Below are positions 27,358 through 36,526 of a stretch of 64,000 nucleotides of DNA, piece after piece. This DNA is from an uncultured Alphaproteobacteria bacterium (GTDB taxonomy: Bacteria > Pseudomonadota > Alphaproteobacteria > HIMB59 > GCA-002718135): positions 309,504 to 373,503 of the forward strand of contig CACKRG010000001.1 in the NCBI GenBank assembly GCA_902602515.1, given 5' to 3'. Within the stretch, counting starts at the first letter, position 1; each line of letters starts with the position of its first letter. Position numbers and translations under genes: made by a program. A model generated the notes under the pieces. It had not been told where the DNA came from. It made no database searches and saw nothing but the letters and a program-made list of their open reading frames with translations.

Positions 27358-28290
27358 TTATTTTAAAATTTTTTTAGCTATCTCAGCTATCTTTGCCGAA
27401 GACATATTATAATAATCTAAAACGTCTGCTTGAGATCCATTAACCATATACTCATCCGGAAAACCCAACATCTTAAATGGTAAGTTAATATTATTTTGCA
27501 TCATAATACTTGCACATTTTTCTCCCAATCCACCACTTAAACTATGTTCTTCTATTGTTATTACTCCTTTTGATCCAATTATAGAATTAATAAATAAATC
27601 TTCATCAAATGGTTTAATTGAGTGCATACTAATTAATGTTGGATTAATATTATTTTTCTCTAAAATTTCACAAGCCTTGAACGCTCTTTGCACAGTTTCT
27701 CCTGTAGATATAATAACTAAATGATTTCCACTTTTTAATTTGATTCCTTTTCCTATTGTAAAATTATGGTTTCCATTATTGATTTTCATCATTGGTTTTT
27801 TGCCAAATCTTATAAAAAGAGGATGTTTATAATTCACTGCAGATTTGATTACTTCCCTCGTTTCAAAATTATCAGCAGGAACAACAATATCAATATTATT
27901 AATTGCTCTTAATACAGCTATATCATGAATTGAATGATGAGTTGATCCAAGTTGACCATAACTAACTCCAGCACTTATACCAATTAAAGTTACAGGATGA
28001 TTAGAATAAGCAATATCATTTTTAATTTGCTCCAATGATCTTGCAGTTAAAAAACTTGAAGGTGAAACACCAAAAACCTTTTTACCAACTGCTGATAATC
28101 CAGCACATACACCAACAAGATTTTGTTCAGCTATACCGACCTCAATAATCTGATCTGGAAGCTCATTTCCAAAACTTGTCAGTTTGCCAGATCCTCTTGA
28201 GTCACTAGTAACGACAATAACATTTTTATCTTTTTTCGCTAACTCTAGAAGAGTTTCAGCAAATATTTCTAAGTTTGCTTTTTCAATCAT
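27358..28290 (-). CDS. Transketolase-like protein, C-terminal half (pyrimidine and C-terminal domains)
   Basis: A 310-residue protein corresponding to the second half of transketolase. EVGIAEQNLVGVCAGLS contains the catalytic Glu that activates the thiamine diphosphate, and the C-terminal domain follows (VITIEEHSLSGGLGEKCASI). The N-terminal half is encoded by the preceding gene, overlapping by 8 bases, so both are made together and should form an alpha2beta2 enzyme. Split transketolases of this kind include the AptA/AptB pair acting on D-apulose 4-phosphate and DXS-like or unassigned enzymes. Its place beside a kinase and an ABC transporter indicates a dedicated catabolic role rather than the general pentose phosphate pathway. 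Confidence 0.85.
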   Translation of the reverse strand: MIEKANLEIFAETLLELAKKDKNVIVVTSDSRGSGKLTSFGNELPDQIIEVGIAEQNLVGVCAGLSAVGKKVFGVSPSSFLTARSLEQIKNDIAYSNHPVTLIGISAGVSYGQLGSTHHSIHDIAVLRAINNIDIVVPADNFETREVIKSAVNYKHPLFIRFGKKPMMKINNGNHNFTIGKGIKLKSGNHLVIISTGETVQRAFKACEILEKNNINPTLISMHSIKPFDEDLFINSIIGSKGVITIEEHSLSGGLGEKCASIMMQNNINLPFKMLGFPDEYMVNGSQADVLDYYNMSSAKIAEIAKKILK

Positions 28291-29116
28291 TTTTAATATC
28301 TAATTTTAAAAACTCTAATTCTTTTTGAGCTAAATTATATTGATCTTCAGAAGGTACTTTGTGATGCCATACAATCTCATTTTCCATAAAACTTATTCCC
28401 TTACCTTTAACCGTATTTGCAATGATTAAATTTACTTTATTCTCCTCAAAAGGAATATTTGAGAATATTTTACTTAGCTCATGAACAGAATTTCCATTTA
28501 CTTCTTTTGTTGATAAGCCAAATGCATTAAATTTATCTTTAAGTGGCTCAATAGGATTTACGTCTTCTGTCTTACCAGTAATTTGAAGTCTATTTCTATC
28601 AATAATTACCACCAGATTATCTAAGGCATATTTATGTGCTGACAGAAAAGCTTCCCATACTGAACCTTCACTGAGCTCTCCATCTCCAAGAAGAGTGAAT
28701 ACCTTGTGATCTTTTTTATCTAACTTAAATCCTATTGCCATACCTACAGCTACAGATAAACCATGGCCTAATGCACCTGTATTATGTTCAATACCAGGAA
28801 CTTTTTTAGTAGGATGCCCAATAAAATGTGATTTGAATTTATTTAAACTTAATAAATCTTGTTTCGAAAAAAAACCTTTGTCGCATAGTACAGTATAAAG
28901 GGCTTCTACAGAATGACCTTTACTTTGAATATAGTGATTTCTATTATAATTTTTAAAATTACTAGGATTAATTTGAAGTATTTTATTATAAAGTACATTC
29001 AAGATATCAATACAAGATAAGCTTCCAGCTGTATGTCCTGCACCACCATTAAATATAATTTCTAATATTGTTTTTCTGTATTCAATCGACTTTAATTCAA
29101 GATCTTTTGTATTCAT
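28283..29116 (-). CDS. Transketolase-like protein, N-terminal half (thiamine diphosphate-binding domain)
   Basis: A 277-residue protein equal to the first half of transketolase. GGAGHTAGSLSCIDIL corresponds to the substrate-side loop, and the thiamine motif GDGELSEGSVWEAF...IDRN is intact (GDG followed about 28 residues later by the N). GHGLSVAVGMAIG is also typical. It starts 28 bases after the ABC ATPase gene and overlaps its partner half by 8 bases. Function is inferred jointly with the partner: transfer of a two-carbon ketol unit from a phosphorylated ketose. Confidence 0.85.
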   Translation of the reverse strand: MNTKDLELKSIEYRKTILEIIFNGGAGHTAGSLSCIDILNVLYNKILQINPSNFKNYNRNHYIQSKGHSVEALYTVLCDKGFFSKQDLLSLNKFKSHFIGHPTKKVPGIEHNTGALGHGLSVAVGMAIGFKLDKKDHKVFTLLGDGELSEGSVWEAFLSAHKYALDNLVVIIDRNRLQITGKTEDVNPIEPLKDKFNAFGLSTKEVNGNSVHELSKIFSNIPFEENKVNLIIANTVKGKGISFMENEIVWHHKVPSEDQYNLAQKELEFLKLDIKND

Positions 29117-29144
29117 AAAATTTAATCTAGTTTAAACTTTACAA

Positions 29145-29912
29145 TTAGTTTGATAGAGGTGCTGCCTTAGCACCGGTCATAAATGCAACAGCGTCAGACA
29201 TTTCATATTTTTTTGGATCGATTACGCAAAGTCTTGTTCCTAGTCTATGAATATGAATCCTATCCGCTACTTCAAAAACGTGAGGCATATTATGAGAAAT
29301 CAATATTATAGGAATACCCCTTGCTCTAACTTCTCCAATTAATTCTAACACTCTTCTGCTTTCTTTAACTCCTAAGGCTGCAGTAGGCTCATCCATTATT
29401 ACTACTTTTGTACCAAATGATGTTGCTCTTGCAACTGCAACGCCTTGTCTTTGTCCACCTGATAGCGTTTCTACTAATTGATTAATATTTTGAATAGTGA
29501 GCAATCCTAAATCTGAAAGTCTTTTTCTAGCTTCCTCTGCCATTGCTTTTTGATCCAAAAATCTCATAAACTTTCCAAGAAAACCTTTTTGTCTTATTTC
29601 TCTTCCTAAAAACATATTATCAGTAATTGATAAAGCAGGTGATAAAGCAAGGTTTTGATATACTGTTTCAATACCCAACGTTCTTGCTTCTATAGGTGAT
29701 GTAAATGAAACTTTTTTACCATCCAACAAAATATCACCACTATCAGGAATTACAGCACCACAAAGAACTTTAATAAGTGTAGATTTTCCTGCACCATTAT
29801 CTCCAATTACTCCTAGTACCTCTCCAGGATAAAGTTCTAGATCAGCACTTTCTAAAGCAACAACCGTGCCATATTTTTTAGATAAACTTTTAGCTACAAG
29901 TACAGGCTCCAT
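29145..29912 (-). CDS. Sugar ABC transporter ATP-binding protein (FrcA type)
   Basis: A 255-residue single nucleotide-binding-domain ATPase with Walker A GDNGAGKST near residue 36, signature LSGGQRQGVAVARA and Walker B VVIMDEPTAALG. Its start overlaps the permease stop by 1 base. It pairs with the permease and binding protein directly upstream to form the second FrcBCA-type importer in the window. It is similar in size and motifs to the ATPase at 21.4 kb but clearly a different sequence, so the two systems are not a recent duplication. Confidence 0.9.
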   Translation of the reverse strand: MEPVLVAKSLSKKYGTVVALESADLELYPGEVLGVIGDNGAGKSTLIKVLCGAVIPDSGDILLDGKKVSFTSPIEARTLGIETVYQNLALSPALSITDNMFLGREIRQKGFLGKFMRFLDQKAMAEEARKRLSDLGLLTIQNINQLVETLSGGQRQGVAVARATSFGTKVVIMDEPTAALGVKESRRVLELIGEVRARGIPIILISHNMPHVFEVADRIHIHRLGTRLCVIDPKKYEMSDAVAFMTGAKAAPLSN

Positions 29913-31006
29913 TAGTTAGAAACCTTTCTAATCCATTGATCAATACCAACAGCTATAATAATTAAACAACCTAGGGCAAATCTTTGCCACAACACATCTA
30001 ACCCAGCTATCGATAAACCGGAGCTGAAAACTCCAACAATTAATGCTCCAAATAATGATCCAATAATTGTTCCTCTACCTCCAAATAATGAAGTTCCACC
30101 AATAACTACAGCTGTGATAGAATCTAAGTTGCCTTCGTAAAAACTTGTTGGGGACACAGATCCTACTCTACCGATGGAAACCCACGCGCCTATTGCAACA
30201 ACCAAACCTGCTACTGCATATATAGATACCAGCATTCTATCTGTACGTATACCAGAGAGTTCAGCAGCTTCCTTATCATCCCCTATTGCATAAACATGTC
30301 TGCCCCAGGCAGTTTTGTTAAGTAAAAACCATAAAAATATAAATATGGCTATCATTAAAAATGCTCCGTACGTGAAAACAAATCCTCCTAAATTTATTCT
30401 TTCTCCCCAAAAGTGAAGTAGTGGAGCATTTACTTCTATGTCAGAACTTCTAATAGATTGTGATCCAGTGAAAAAAATAACTAAAGCAAAAAATATATTC
30501 CAGGTTCCTAGTGTTACTATAAAAGGTGGTAGCCTTAGCCGCGTAACAAGCAGGCCATTAAATGCACCCGTGGCAATTCCAGATATGAAACCAATCGCTA
30601 TTGCAGGCAGTGTCGGCATTCCCATTTCGACTGAGAGTTTTCCCATAAAAACTGATGCCAAAACCATCATGGCCGCTACACTTAAATCAATACCTGCTGT
30701 TAATATAATTAATGTTTGTGCTGCAGCTAATATACCTACAATAGTAACTTGTTGGACTATAAGAGATAAGTTAAAAGCTGAAAAAAATCTTCCTCCTGCA
30801 ATAAAACCAAATGCGATTACACTTAATATTAAAATTATTACTGGAACAATTGTGGGATTCCCGTGCAAGAAATGTTGAATCTTTTTTAAAATAGATTGTT
30901 CACCTTGTTCAAAGGTGTGATGTTCTTGATTTTTTGAACCAATATCTTCTGTAAACTTAGGTTGATCTTTTAAATCTTTGTTAATGTCATCTGATATATT
31001 GTTCAT
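29912..31006 (-). CDS. Sugar ABC transporter permease (FrcC/RbsC family), normal size
   Basis: A 364-residue permease with about eight to ten hydrophobic segments. TAGIDLSVAAMMVLASV, LPPFIVTLGTWNIFFALVIF and AVVIGGTSLFGGRGTIIGSLFGALIVG are the core RbsC-family blocks. The first 50 residues are a hydrophilic cytoplasmic tail. The periplasmic loop after the FIVTLGT helix is short, in contrast to the permease at 22.2-23.8 kb. It is preceded by a strong hairpin after the binding-protein gene. Confidence 0.9.
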   Translation of the reverse strand: MNNISDDINKDLKDQPKFTEDIGSKNQEHHTFEQGEQSILKKIQHFLHGNPTIVPVIILILSVIAFGFIAGGRFFSAFNLSLIVQQVTIVGILAAAQTLIILTAGIDLSVAAMMVLASVFMGKLSVEMGMPTLPAIAIGFISGIATGAFNGLLVTRLRLPPFIVTLGTWNIFFALVIFFTGSQSIRSSDIEVNAPLLHFWGERINLGGFVFTYGAFLMIAIFIFLWFLLNKTAWGRHVYAIGDDKEAAELSGIRTDRMLVSIYAVAGLVVAIGAWVSIGRVGSVSPTSFYEGNLDSITAVVIGGTSLFGGRGTIIGSLFGALIVGVFSSGLSIAGLDVLWQRFALGCLIIIAVGIDQWIRKVSN

Positions 31007-31025
31007 ATTCTTTAAAATTATTTTA

Positions 31026-31060
31026 TAAAAATCAGGGCAGAAATTCTGCCCTGAAAAAAT
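31026..31060 (-). terminator. Intrinsic terminator-like hairpin after the second binding-protein gene
   Basis: The inverted repeat TCAGGGCAGAA (31032-31042) and TTCTGCCCTGA (31044-31054) is a perfect 11-base match around one base; the practical hairpin is a stem of about nine pairs with a small loop. On the minus strand it is followed by TTTTTATAAAA. It lies between the binding-protein stop and the permease ATG, the same place as the hairpin at 23.78 kb, and probably causes partial termination or protects the upstream mRNA end. Confidence 0.82.
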
Positions 31061-31072
31061 AGTTTTATTTTG

Positions 31073-32101
31073 TTAACCCCAACATCTGTCCATACCTTCT
31101 GCAACACTAATTGAAGGAACTCCGCTAGCAGCATCATCTGTAACTAAGTTCACACCAGTGTTAAAGAAGTCAAGACCTGGAGTATTATCAGGTTTGGAAC
31201 CATCTTCAGCCCATGCCTTAATTGCTTCAACACCAAGAGAAGCCATTAGAAGTGGGTACTGTTGAGATGTTGCTCCTATAATACCTCTTTTAACATCAGC
31301 TACACCTGGGCAACCGCCATCAACTGAGGCAATAAGAACACTACCATCATCTTTTCCAACTGCTTTAAGTGCTTCATAAGCACCAACAGCTGCTGGTTCA
31401 TTAATTGTGTAAACAACATTTATGTCTGGATCTTTTTGAAGACATTTTTCCATAGCTGTTCTTCCGCCTTCTTCATTACCATTTGTAACTTCATTACAAA
31501 TAATACGTGGATCATCTTCATCTCCCCATCTTGAAACATCTTTAACATCAATTCCAAAACCAGTTAAAAAACCTTGATCTCTTAAAACACCAACAGAAGG
31601 TTGACTTTCGTTTAAGTCAAGCATTGCAATTTTTGCATTAGCAGCATCAGCACCTAACTTTGAAGCAACCCAAGCTCCGCCTAATTCACCTGCTTTAAAG
31701 TTATCAGTTGCAAATGTTGAATCTGCAGCTGTAATTGGTTCTAGAGGTGTATCAAGTGCAATAACAAGTAGGCCATTGTCCTGAGCATTTTTAAGAGGTG
31801 TTACAATCGCTTTTGTATCTGATGCAGCAATTAAAATACCTTTTGCACCAGAAGCTATACATGTCTCAATAGCTCTTACTTGAGTTTCGTGGTCACCATC
31901 AACTTTACCTGCAAAGAATGATAGTTTTACACCTAATTCATTTGCACGAGCTTCTGCACCTTCTTTCATCTTTACGAAAAAGGGGTTGATATCAGTTTTT
32001 GTAATTAAGCATGCTTCTATAGCATGTCCATCAGCTTGCGCAGAAAGACTTATAAAAGATGCTGAAAATAGACTTAAAATAAACAATTTTATTTTATTCA
32101 T
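31073..32101 (-). CDS. Periplasmic sugar-binding protein, FrcB-like
   Basis: A 342-residue FrcB-like binding protein. The signal peptide ends about residue 23 (SLSAQA before DGHAIEA). [26 protein letters not shown] and the later [23 protein letters not shown] are typical of the fructose/ribose family. A GGAGG site is placed 5 bases before the ATG. It is followed by a terminator-like hairpin, then permease, ATPase, split transketolase and kinase. The true sugar is unknown; the downstream enzymes make a pentose or branched pentose (apiose) more likely than fructose. Confidence 0.9.
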   Translation of the reverse strand: MNKIKLFILSLFSASFISLSAQADGHAIEACLITKTDINPFFVKMKEGAEARANELGVKLSFFAGKVDGDHETQVRAIETCIASGAKGILIAASDTKAIVTPLKNAQDNGLLVIALDTPLEPITAADSTFATDNFKAGELGGAWVASKLGADAANAKIAMLDLNESQPSVGVLRDQGFLTGFGIDVKDVSRWGDEDDPRIICNEVTNGNEEGGRTAMEKCLQKDPDINVVYTINEPAAVGAYEALKAVGKDDGSVLIASVDGGCPGVADVKRGIIGATSQQYPLLMASLGVEAIKAWAEDGSKPDNTPGLDFFNTGVNLVTDDAASGVPSISVAEGMDRCWG

Positions 32102-32193
32102 TATTCCTCCAATTTTGAAAAAAAACTACAAGAAATAATATATAAATCAACAACTATTATTAATAATATACGTCTAAAACTATTTTTTTGGAT

Positions 32194-33213
32194 TTAATTT
32201 ATATCAACTGGCTTAGATATTATTTGAGATATGGTTTTTAATTCTGCTTTTTTACAGTTTCTTGGCATCATTCCACTAGATATTAATTTAATATCTTGAA
32301 TCACTATCTCACCCATCTCTTTAAATACCTCATCTAATGCTCCAGCCCTATGAGGAGAAAAAATTACATTTTTAAGTTTTCTCAAAGGATGGTTTTTTGG
32401 AAATGGCTCTTTAGGATAAACATCAATTCCTGCAAATACATTTCGATTTTTTAAAAATTTATATAAATCTCTGAAATTAACAACTGTTGCCCTGCTCATA
32501 ATTAATATTGTTGAATTATCCTTCATTAAATTTAAATTATTATGATTAATCATTGCTTTGTTTGTAGAAGTAGAAGTTGCAAAAATAAAAATTATATCTG
32601 AATTTTTCATAACACTGTTAAGAGATAAGGAATAAATATTTTTTGATTTCATTTGTGTTTTAGGAATCCATGGGTCATAAGCTAAAATTTTATTTGCAAA
32701 TGGTTTAATTAATGGAAGTGTAGCTTTTGCTAAATCACCAAAGCCAATAAATCCAAAAGTTTTATTTTTTATTAAAAAATTTTTTTGGCTTATTTCACCC
32801 CCATACTTCTCCTTTTTATTAATAAAATCATTATGTGCAATATGAATACTTCTTGCTATGGAAAGCAAAAGTCCTAGTGACATTTCAGCTACTGGTTGTG
32901 CAAATACGGGAGAAGTGGAAAGAACATGTATTTTGTTTTTTTTACAAAAATTATAATCCATATTATGTAAAAAGTTACTCTCTACATTAAATATTGCTCT
33001 TAGTTTCTTAGCTTTTTTTAAAGTAGATAATTTTAGTGTTGGTTGTCCAATAATAAACTTGGCCTCAGAAATATTCTTATTATAAAAATCTTCTTCTGTA
33101 TGTTTTATTCTTTTTATTAATTTATAATTTGACTTAAGATAGTTTAGCTTATCTTTAGAAAAAATTAATTCCATCGTTCGTGGAAAAGGATCAACTAGAA
33201 TTGTTGGCTTCAT
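32194..33213 (-). CDS. D-isomer-specific 2-hydroxyacid dehydrogenase family protein
   Basis: A 339-residue NAD-dependent dehydrogenase. The cofactor loop is GFIGFGDLA, with Phe-Gly-Asp in place of the more usual GxGxIG. The catalytic positions appear as Arg in MSRATVVNF, Glu in GIDVYPKEPFP and His in LSPHRAGALDEV. It interconverts 2-oxo and D-2-hydroxy acids or oxidises sugar acids. It starts 25 bases after the iolD-like gene and ends 92 bases before the FrcB-like gene on the same strand, so it may be cotranscribed with either. The substrate is unassigned. Confidence 0.82.
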   Translation of the reverse strand: MKPTILVDPFPRTMELIFSKDKLNYLKSNYKLIKRIKHTEEDFYNKNISEAKFIIGQPTLKLSTLKKAKKLRAIFNVESNFLHNMDYNFCKKNKIHVLSTSPVFAQPVAEMSLGLLLSIARSIHIAHNDFINKKEKYGGEISQKNFLIKNKTFGFIGFGDLAKATLPLIKPFANKILAYDPWIPKTQMKSKNIYSLSLNSVMKNSDIIFIFATSTSTNKAMINHNNLNLMKDNSTILIMSRATVVNFRDLYKFLKNRNVFAGIDVYPKEPFPKNHPLRKLKNVIFSPHRAGALDEVFKEMGEIVIQDIKLISSGMMPRNCKKAELKTISQIISKPVDIN

Positions 33214-33238
33214 TTTATAAAGTAAAGAATATTAATAA

Positions 33239-35083
33239 TTAAACACCTTTACGTTGCTTCTTTTTACCATCAATAAATTCTGAATAAGCTTTTTTATTTT
33301 CTTCAGTTGAATAAGTTTCCAATGTTGGACTTTCCCAGAAAGCTGTACCAGCTAACCATTCATATCCATGAGTAAGCATTGAAATTACATAAGTTTTATC
33401 TGACTGTTTTGCTCTTTTGAATGCCGCCTCTAATTCTGAGGTAGATTTAACAGTTTCAGCATTAGCCCCCATGCTTTTAGCATGAGCTTCAAAATCAACA
33501 AATTGAACATTAGATGCTCTCGCTGATCTTAAGTTACACAAATATTCCTTTCCTCCTTTAGCAAGCTGTAGGCGATTTATAACCATATGACCACCGTTGT
33601 CACAAACAACAATAATTAATTTTTTGTCATACATAATAGAACTGTAAATATCACTATTTTGCAAAAGATATGATCCGTCTCCAACAAACACAATTACATC
33701 TTGATTAGGTTTAGCCATTTTTATTCCAAGTGCTCCTGATATTTCATAACCCATACAGCTAAATCCCCACTCAGTTTCAAAAGTATTTAATTCTTTAGGT
33801 TTCCAAATTTGTACAACTTCACCAACTAAACCTCCTGCTGCTGTAACTACAATATCTGAAGGATCTGCATTTCTATATACTGCACCAACTGCATGAGCAT
33901 AAGATGGAAGTTCTTGATTTGTTGGGCCACTTTCTTTTGCTACATAAGAATCCCATTTTTCTCTTTCTTTAACAGCTCTATTATACCAACTATCTGGAGC
34001 TTTCCATTCACCTAACTGATTTGATAATTCTTGAAGACCAACCTTAGCATCACTTACTACAGGAGTTGCTCTATGCTTTGTTGTATCAAATCTTGAAGTA
34101 TTAATTGATACAAGTTGAAAATTTTCATTTTCAAAATTAGTCCATGAACCAGTTGTAAAATCTCCTAATTTTGTTCCAACTGCTAATGCTAAATCAGTAT
34201 CAGTAGCAAGATTATTTGAAGATCCCTCACCAAGACAGCCAATTGCACTAATATAGTAAGGGTCATCTTTATTCATACAACCAATTCCCATAACTGTAGC
34301 AGTCACTGGAATATTATGTTTCTTTGCAAAATTTGATATTTCATTTTCTGCTTCAGAATATAAAACTCCTCCTCCTGATATTATTATAGGTTGTTTAGAT
34401 TGTTTTAATTTCTCAGCAGCTTTTTTTATTTGATTTGGATCAGGGTGGATTCTTCTAATTTCATGAATTTTTTCTTCAAAAAAAACTTCAGGATAATCAT
34501 AAGCTTCTCCTTGCACGTCTTGTGACATAGAAATGACTGCGGGTCCACAATCAGCTGGATCTAACATAGTATTAATAGCTTGAGGTAAAGATGACAAGAT
34601 TTGTTCAGGTCTTGTAATTCGATCAAAATATTTTGATACTGATTTAAATGAATCATTTTGTGTTTCAGTCGGAGAATTAAAATTTTCAACTTGTTGAAGA
34701 ACAGGGTCAGGAAAACGACTAGAGAAAGTGTCTCCTGGTAATAATAAAATTGGCAACCTATTACTTAATGCAACAGCTGAGGCTGTTACCATATTTGTTG
34801 AACCTGGTCCTACTGAAGATGTAGCAATAAATATTTGTTTTCTTCTCATTGCTCTGGAATATCCAATACCTGTTAACGCCATATTTTGTTCATGATGTCC
34901 TCTATAACCTGGAAGTTGATCTTGAAACTCTTCCATTGCCTGCCCTATACAAGCTACATTACCATGACCATAAATTCCAAATGCTCCGGGAAATAATGGT
35001 TCTTTTTTCCCATTAATTATTGTTTTTTGTGCAATTAGATATTTTATTAATGCGTGCGAGCAAGATAGTCGAATAGTTTTCAT
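33239..35083 (-). CDS. iolD: IolD-like thiamine diphosphate-dependent C-C hydrolase (3D-trihydroxycyclohexane-1,2-dione hydrolase family)
   Basis: A 614-residue thiamine diphosphate enzyme. YGHGNVACIGQAMEE, GYRGHHEQNMA (catalytic Glu), ATSSVGPGSTNMVTASAVA and LPGDTFSSRFPDPVLQQVE match IolD almost block by block. The cofactor motif GDGSYLLQNSDI...DNGGH is complete. IolD opens the ring of trihydroxycyclohexanedione in myo-inositol breakdown. No iolB, iolC or iolE is visible in the window, so either the rest of the pathway is elsewhere or the enzyme works on a related cyclic or 2-oxo compound. A GAGGA site precedes the ATG. Confidence 0.83.
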   Translation of the reverse strand: MKTIRLSCSHALIKYLIAQKTIINGKKEPLFPGAFGIYGHGNVACIGQAMEEFQDQLPGYRGHHEQNMALTGIGYSRAMRRKQIFIATSSVGPGSTNMVTASAVALSNRLPILLLPGDTFSSRFPDPVLQQVENFNSPTETQNDSFKSVSKYFDRITRPEQILSSLPQAINTMLDPADCGPAVISMSQDVQGEAYDYPEVFFEEKIHEIRRIHPDPNQIKKAAEKLKQSKQPIIISGGGVLYSEAENEISNFAKKHNIPVTATVMGIGCMNKDDPYYISAIGCLGEGSSNNLATDTDLALAVGTKLGDFTTGSWTNFENENFQLVSINTSRFDTTKHRATPVVSDAKVGLQELSNQLGEWKAPDSWYNRAVKEREKWDSYVAKESGPTNQELPSYAHAVGAVYRNADPSDIVVTAAGGLVGEVVQIWKPKELNTFETEWGFSCMGYEISGALGIKMAKPNQDVIVFVGDGSYLLQNSDIYSSIMYDKKLIIVVCDNGGHMVINRLQLAKGGKEYLCNLRSARASNVQFVDFEAHAKSMGANAETVKSTSELEAAFKRAKQSDKTYVISMLTHGYEWLAGTAFWESPTLETYSTEENKKAYSEFIDGKKKQRKGV

Positions 35084-35182
35084 TATTTCCTCAAATTTTT
35101 AAAATGATAATATTACAATATGAATTATTTTAAAGAGTTAAACAATTTATTTTTCAAATTATTTAGATTATAGGAATTAATT

Positions 35183-36148
35183 ATGAAAATAGCAATTATG
35201 GGGAAGATACATCCTGATGGCTTAGAAATTTTTAATAAAAATAATATTGAAAATTATGAAATAGATAGTTTTGATGATGAGGATCTTGCCATTAAACTTT
35301 CTGATGTAGATGGAATTGTAATACGGACTGCAAGTCTTAATTCAAAAATATTGTCAAAATGTAAAAATTTAAAAATTGTTTCTAGACATGGAGTGGGTTA
35401 TGACAATGTTGATTCAAATTATTTATCTAATAATCACATAGCCTTAGCAATAACTGGAACTTCTAATTCAGTAAGTGTTGCCGAACACGTAATGACAATG
35501 TTTTTATATCTAACAAAAAAAATTAATTTATCTAATAATTTAGTCAAGTCTGGTAACTTCAAAAAAAAATCTGAACTTCCAGATTTTTTTGAACTTTACC
35601 AAAAAAATATTTTGATTGTTGGCTTTGGAAGAATTGGGCAAGAGTTAGCCAAAAGGTGTTTAGGATTTGATATGATTGTATATGTCCATGATCCATTTGT
35701 TTCTGAAAAATTAATAGTAAGTAAAGGTTGTATAAATATTAATAAAGAAGAAGGTCTAAAAATTGCAGACTATATTAGTATTCACGTGCCATTAAATGAT
35801 AAAACAAAAAATTTTATTAGTTTTAAAGAATTTGATTTTACTAAAAATAACTTAATTCTTGTTAACACTGCAAGGGGCGGTATTATAAATGAAGAGGCTT
35901 TACTTGATGCACTAAAGAAAAATAAAATTAATAGTGCTGGACTTGATGTATTTGAAAATGAGCCACCAATAGAAAATCATCCCTTTTTTAAAGAAGATAA
36001 TATTTTGTTATCACCACATAATGCAGCATTGACACTTGAATGTAGAAAGAGAATGTCTGTTGAAGCTTGCGAAAACGTATTAAATTTTTTAACAAATGAC
36101 AGTAATTTAAATAAAGATAATATAATTAATTTAAAATTTTTAATTTAG
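35183..36148 (+). CDS. D-2-hydroxyacid dehydrogenase (phosphoglycerate dehydrogenase-like)
   Basis: A 321-residue NAD-dependent dehydrogenase with cofactor loop GFGRIGQELA and the catalytic set Arg (NTARGGIINEEAL), Glu (GLDVFENEPP) and His (LSPHNAALT). It resembles the catalytic part of SerA but has no ACT domain, so a role with sugar-derived 2-hydroxyacids or glyoxylate/hydroxypyruvate is more likely than serine synthesis. It is divergent from the iolD-like gene across 99 bases, in which I see no clear operator, and its end overlaps the convergent Rieske-like gene by 4 bases. Confidence 0.85.
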   Translation: MKIAIMGKIHPDGLEIFNKNNIENYEIDSFDDEDLAIKLSDVDGIVIRTASLNSKILSKCKNLKIVSRHGVGYDNVDSNYLSNNHIALAITGTSNSVSVAEHVMTMFLYLTKKINLSNNLVKSGNFKKKSELPDFFELYQKNILIVGFGRIGQELAKRCLGFDMIVYVHDPFVSEKLIVSKGCININKEEGLKIADYISIHVPLNDKTKNFISFKEFDFTKNNLILVNTARGGIINEEALLDALKKNKINSAGLDVFENEPPIENHPFFKEDNILLSPHNAALTLECRKRMSVEACENVLNFLTNDSNLNKDNIINLKFLI

Positions 36149-36465
36149 ATATTTAAATAAAGTTTTTCACCCTCCTCAGTTACATCATAGATTTTTAGAG
36201 GAAGTTGATCTAAGTCAGATATTGGATCTCCAGAAACAATACTAAAAGTATTTCCACAACTTGGACATTCTAGTTCTTCACCATCTACATCTGCTTCGCT
36301 TAATAGCGTTCTATCAGTACAAGTGCAATTACCTTGAGTTGCAAAAAAACCAGTATCTAGTCTGAAGATTGCATAATTTGAGTCTTCATATTCAAAATTT
36401 TCAACTGAACCTACATCGATATCATTCACTTCCCCTATTAGTATTGGTTCTATTTCGTCATTCAT
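36145..36465 (-). CDS. Rieske-fold ferredoxin-like protein with all four metal ligands as cysteine
   Basis: A 106-residue protein that follows the MocE-type Rieske ferredoxin pattern from end to end (FATQGNCT..., ECPxxGNTFSIVSGDP). In the family the motifs are CxH and CxxH; here they read Cys47-Thr-Cys49 and Cys67-Pro-Ser-Cys70. Both cluster histidines are therefore cysteines, giving a Cys4 site that could hold a plant-ferredoxin-like 2Fe-2S cluster of low potential, or a single Fe or Zn. The codons (TGC, TGT, TGT, TGT) are unambiguous. It is the last gene of the fucose operon, 61 bases after the lactate dehydrogenase gene, so an electron-transfer role for that flavoenzyme is plausible but unproven. 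Confidence 0.75.
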   Translation of the reverse strand: MNDEIEPILIGEVNDIDVGSVENFEYEDSNYAIFRLDTGFFATQGNCTCTDRTLLSEADVDGEELECPSCGNTFSIVSGDPISDLDQLPLKIYDVTEEGEKLYLNI

Positions 36466-36526
36466 AACAAAATTTTTAGAATAAAATTTGATCAGAATAA
36501 ATAATTTTTTTAAAATAATTGTTAAT

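Noticed and set aside
21398..32101. The two FrcBCA-type transporters as a duplicated block
   Set aside because: The binding proteins are different in sequence and length, and one permease has a large insertion.
32155..32168. TATTATTAATAATA palindrome upstream of the FrcB-like gene as an operator
   Set aside because: Perfect but pure A+T and low complexity, without a second copy near related genes.
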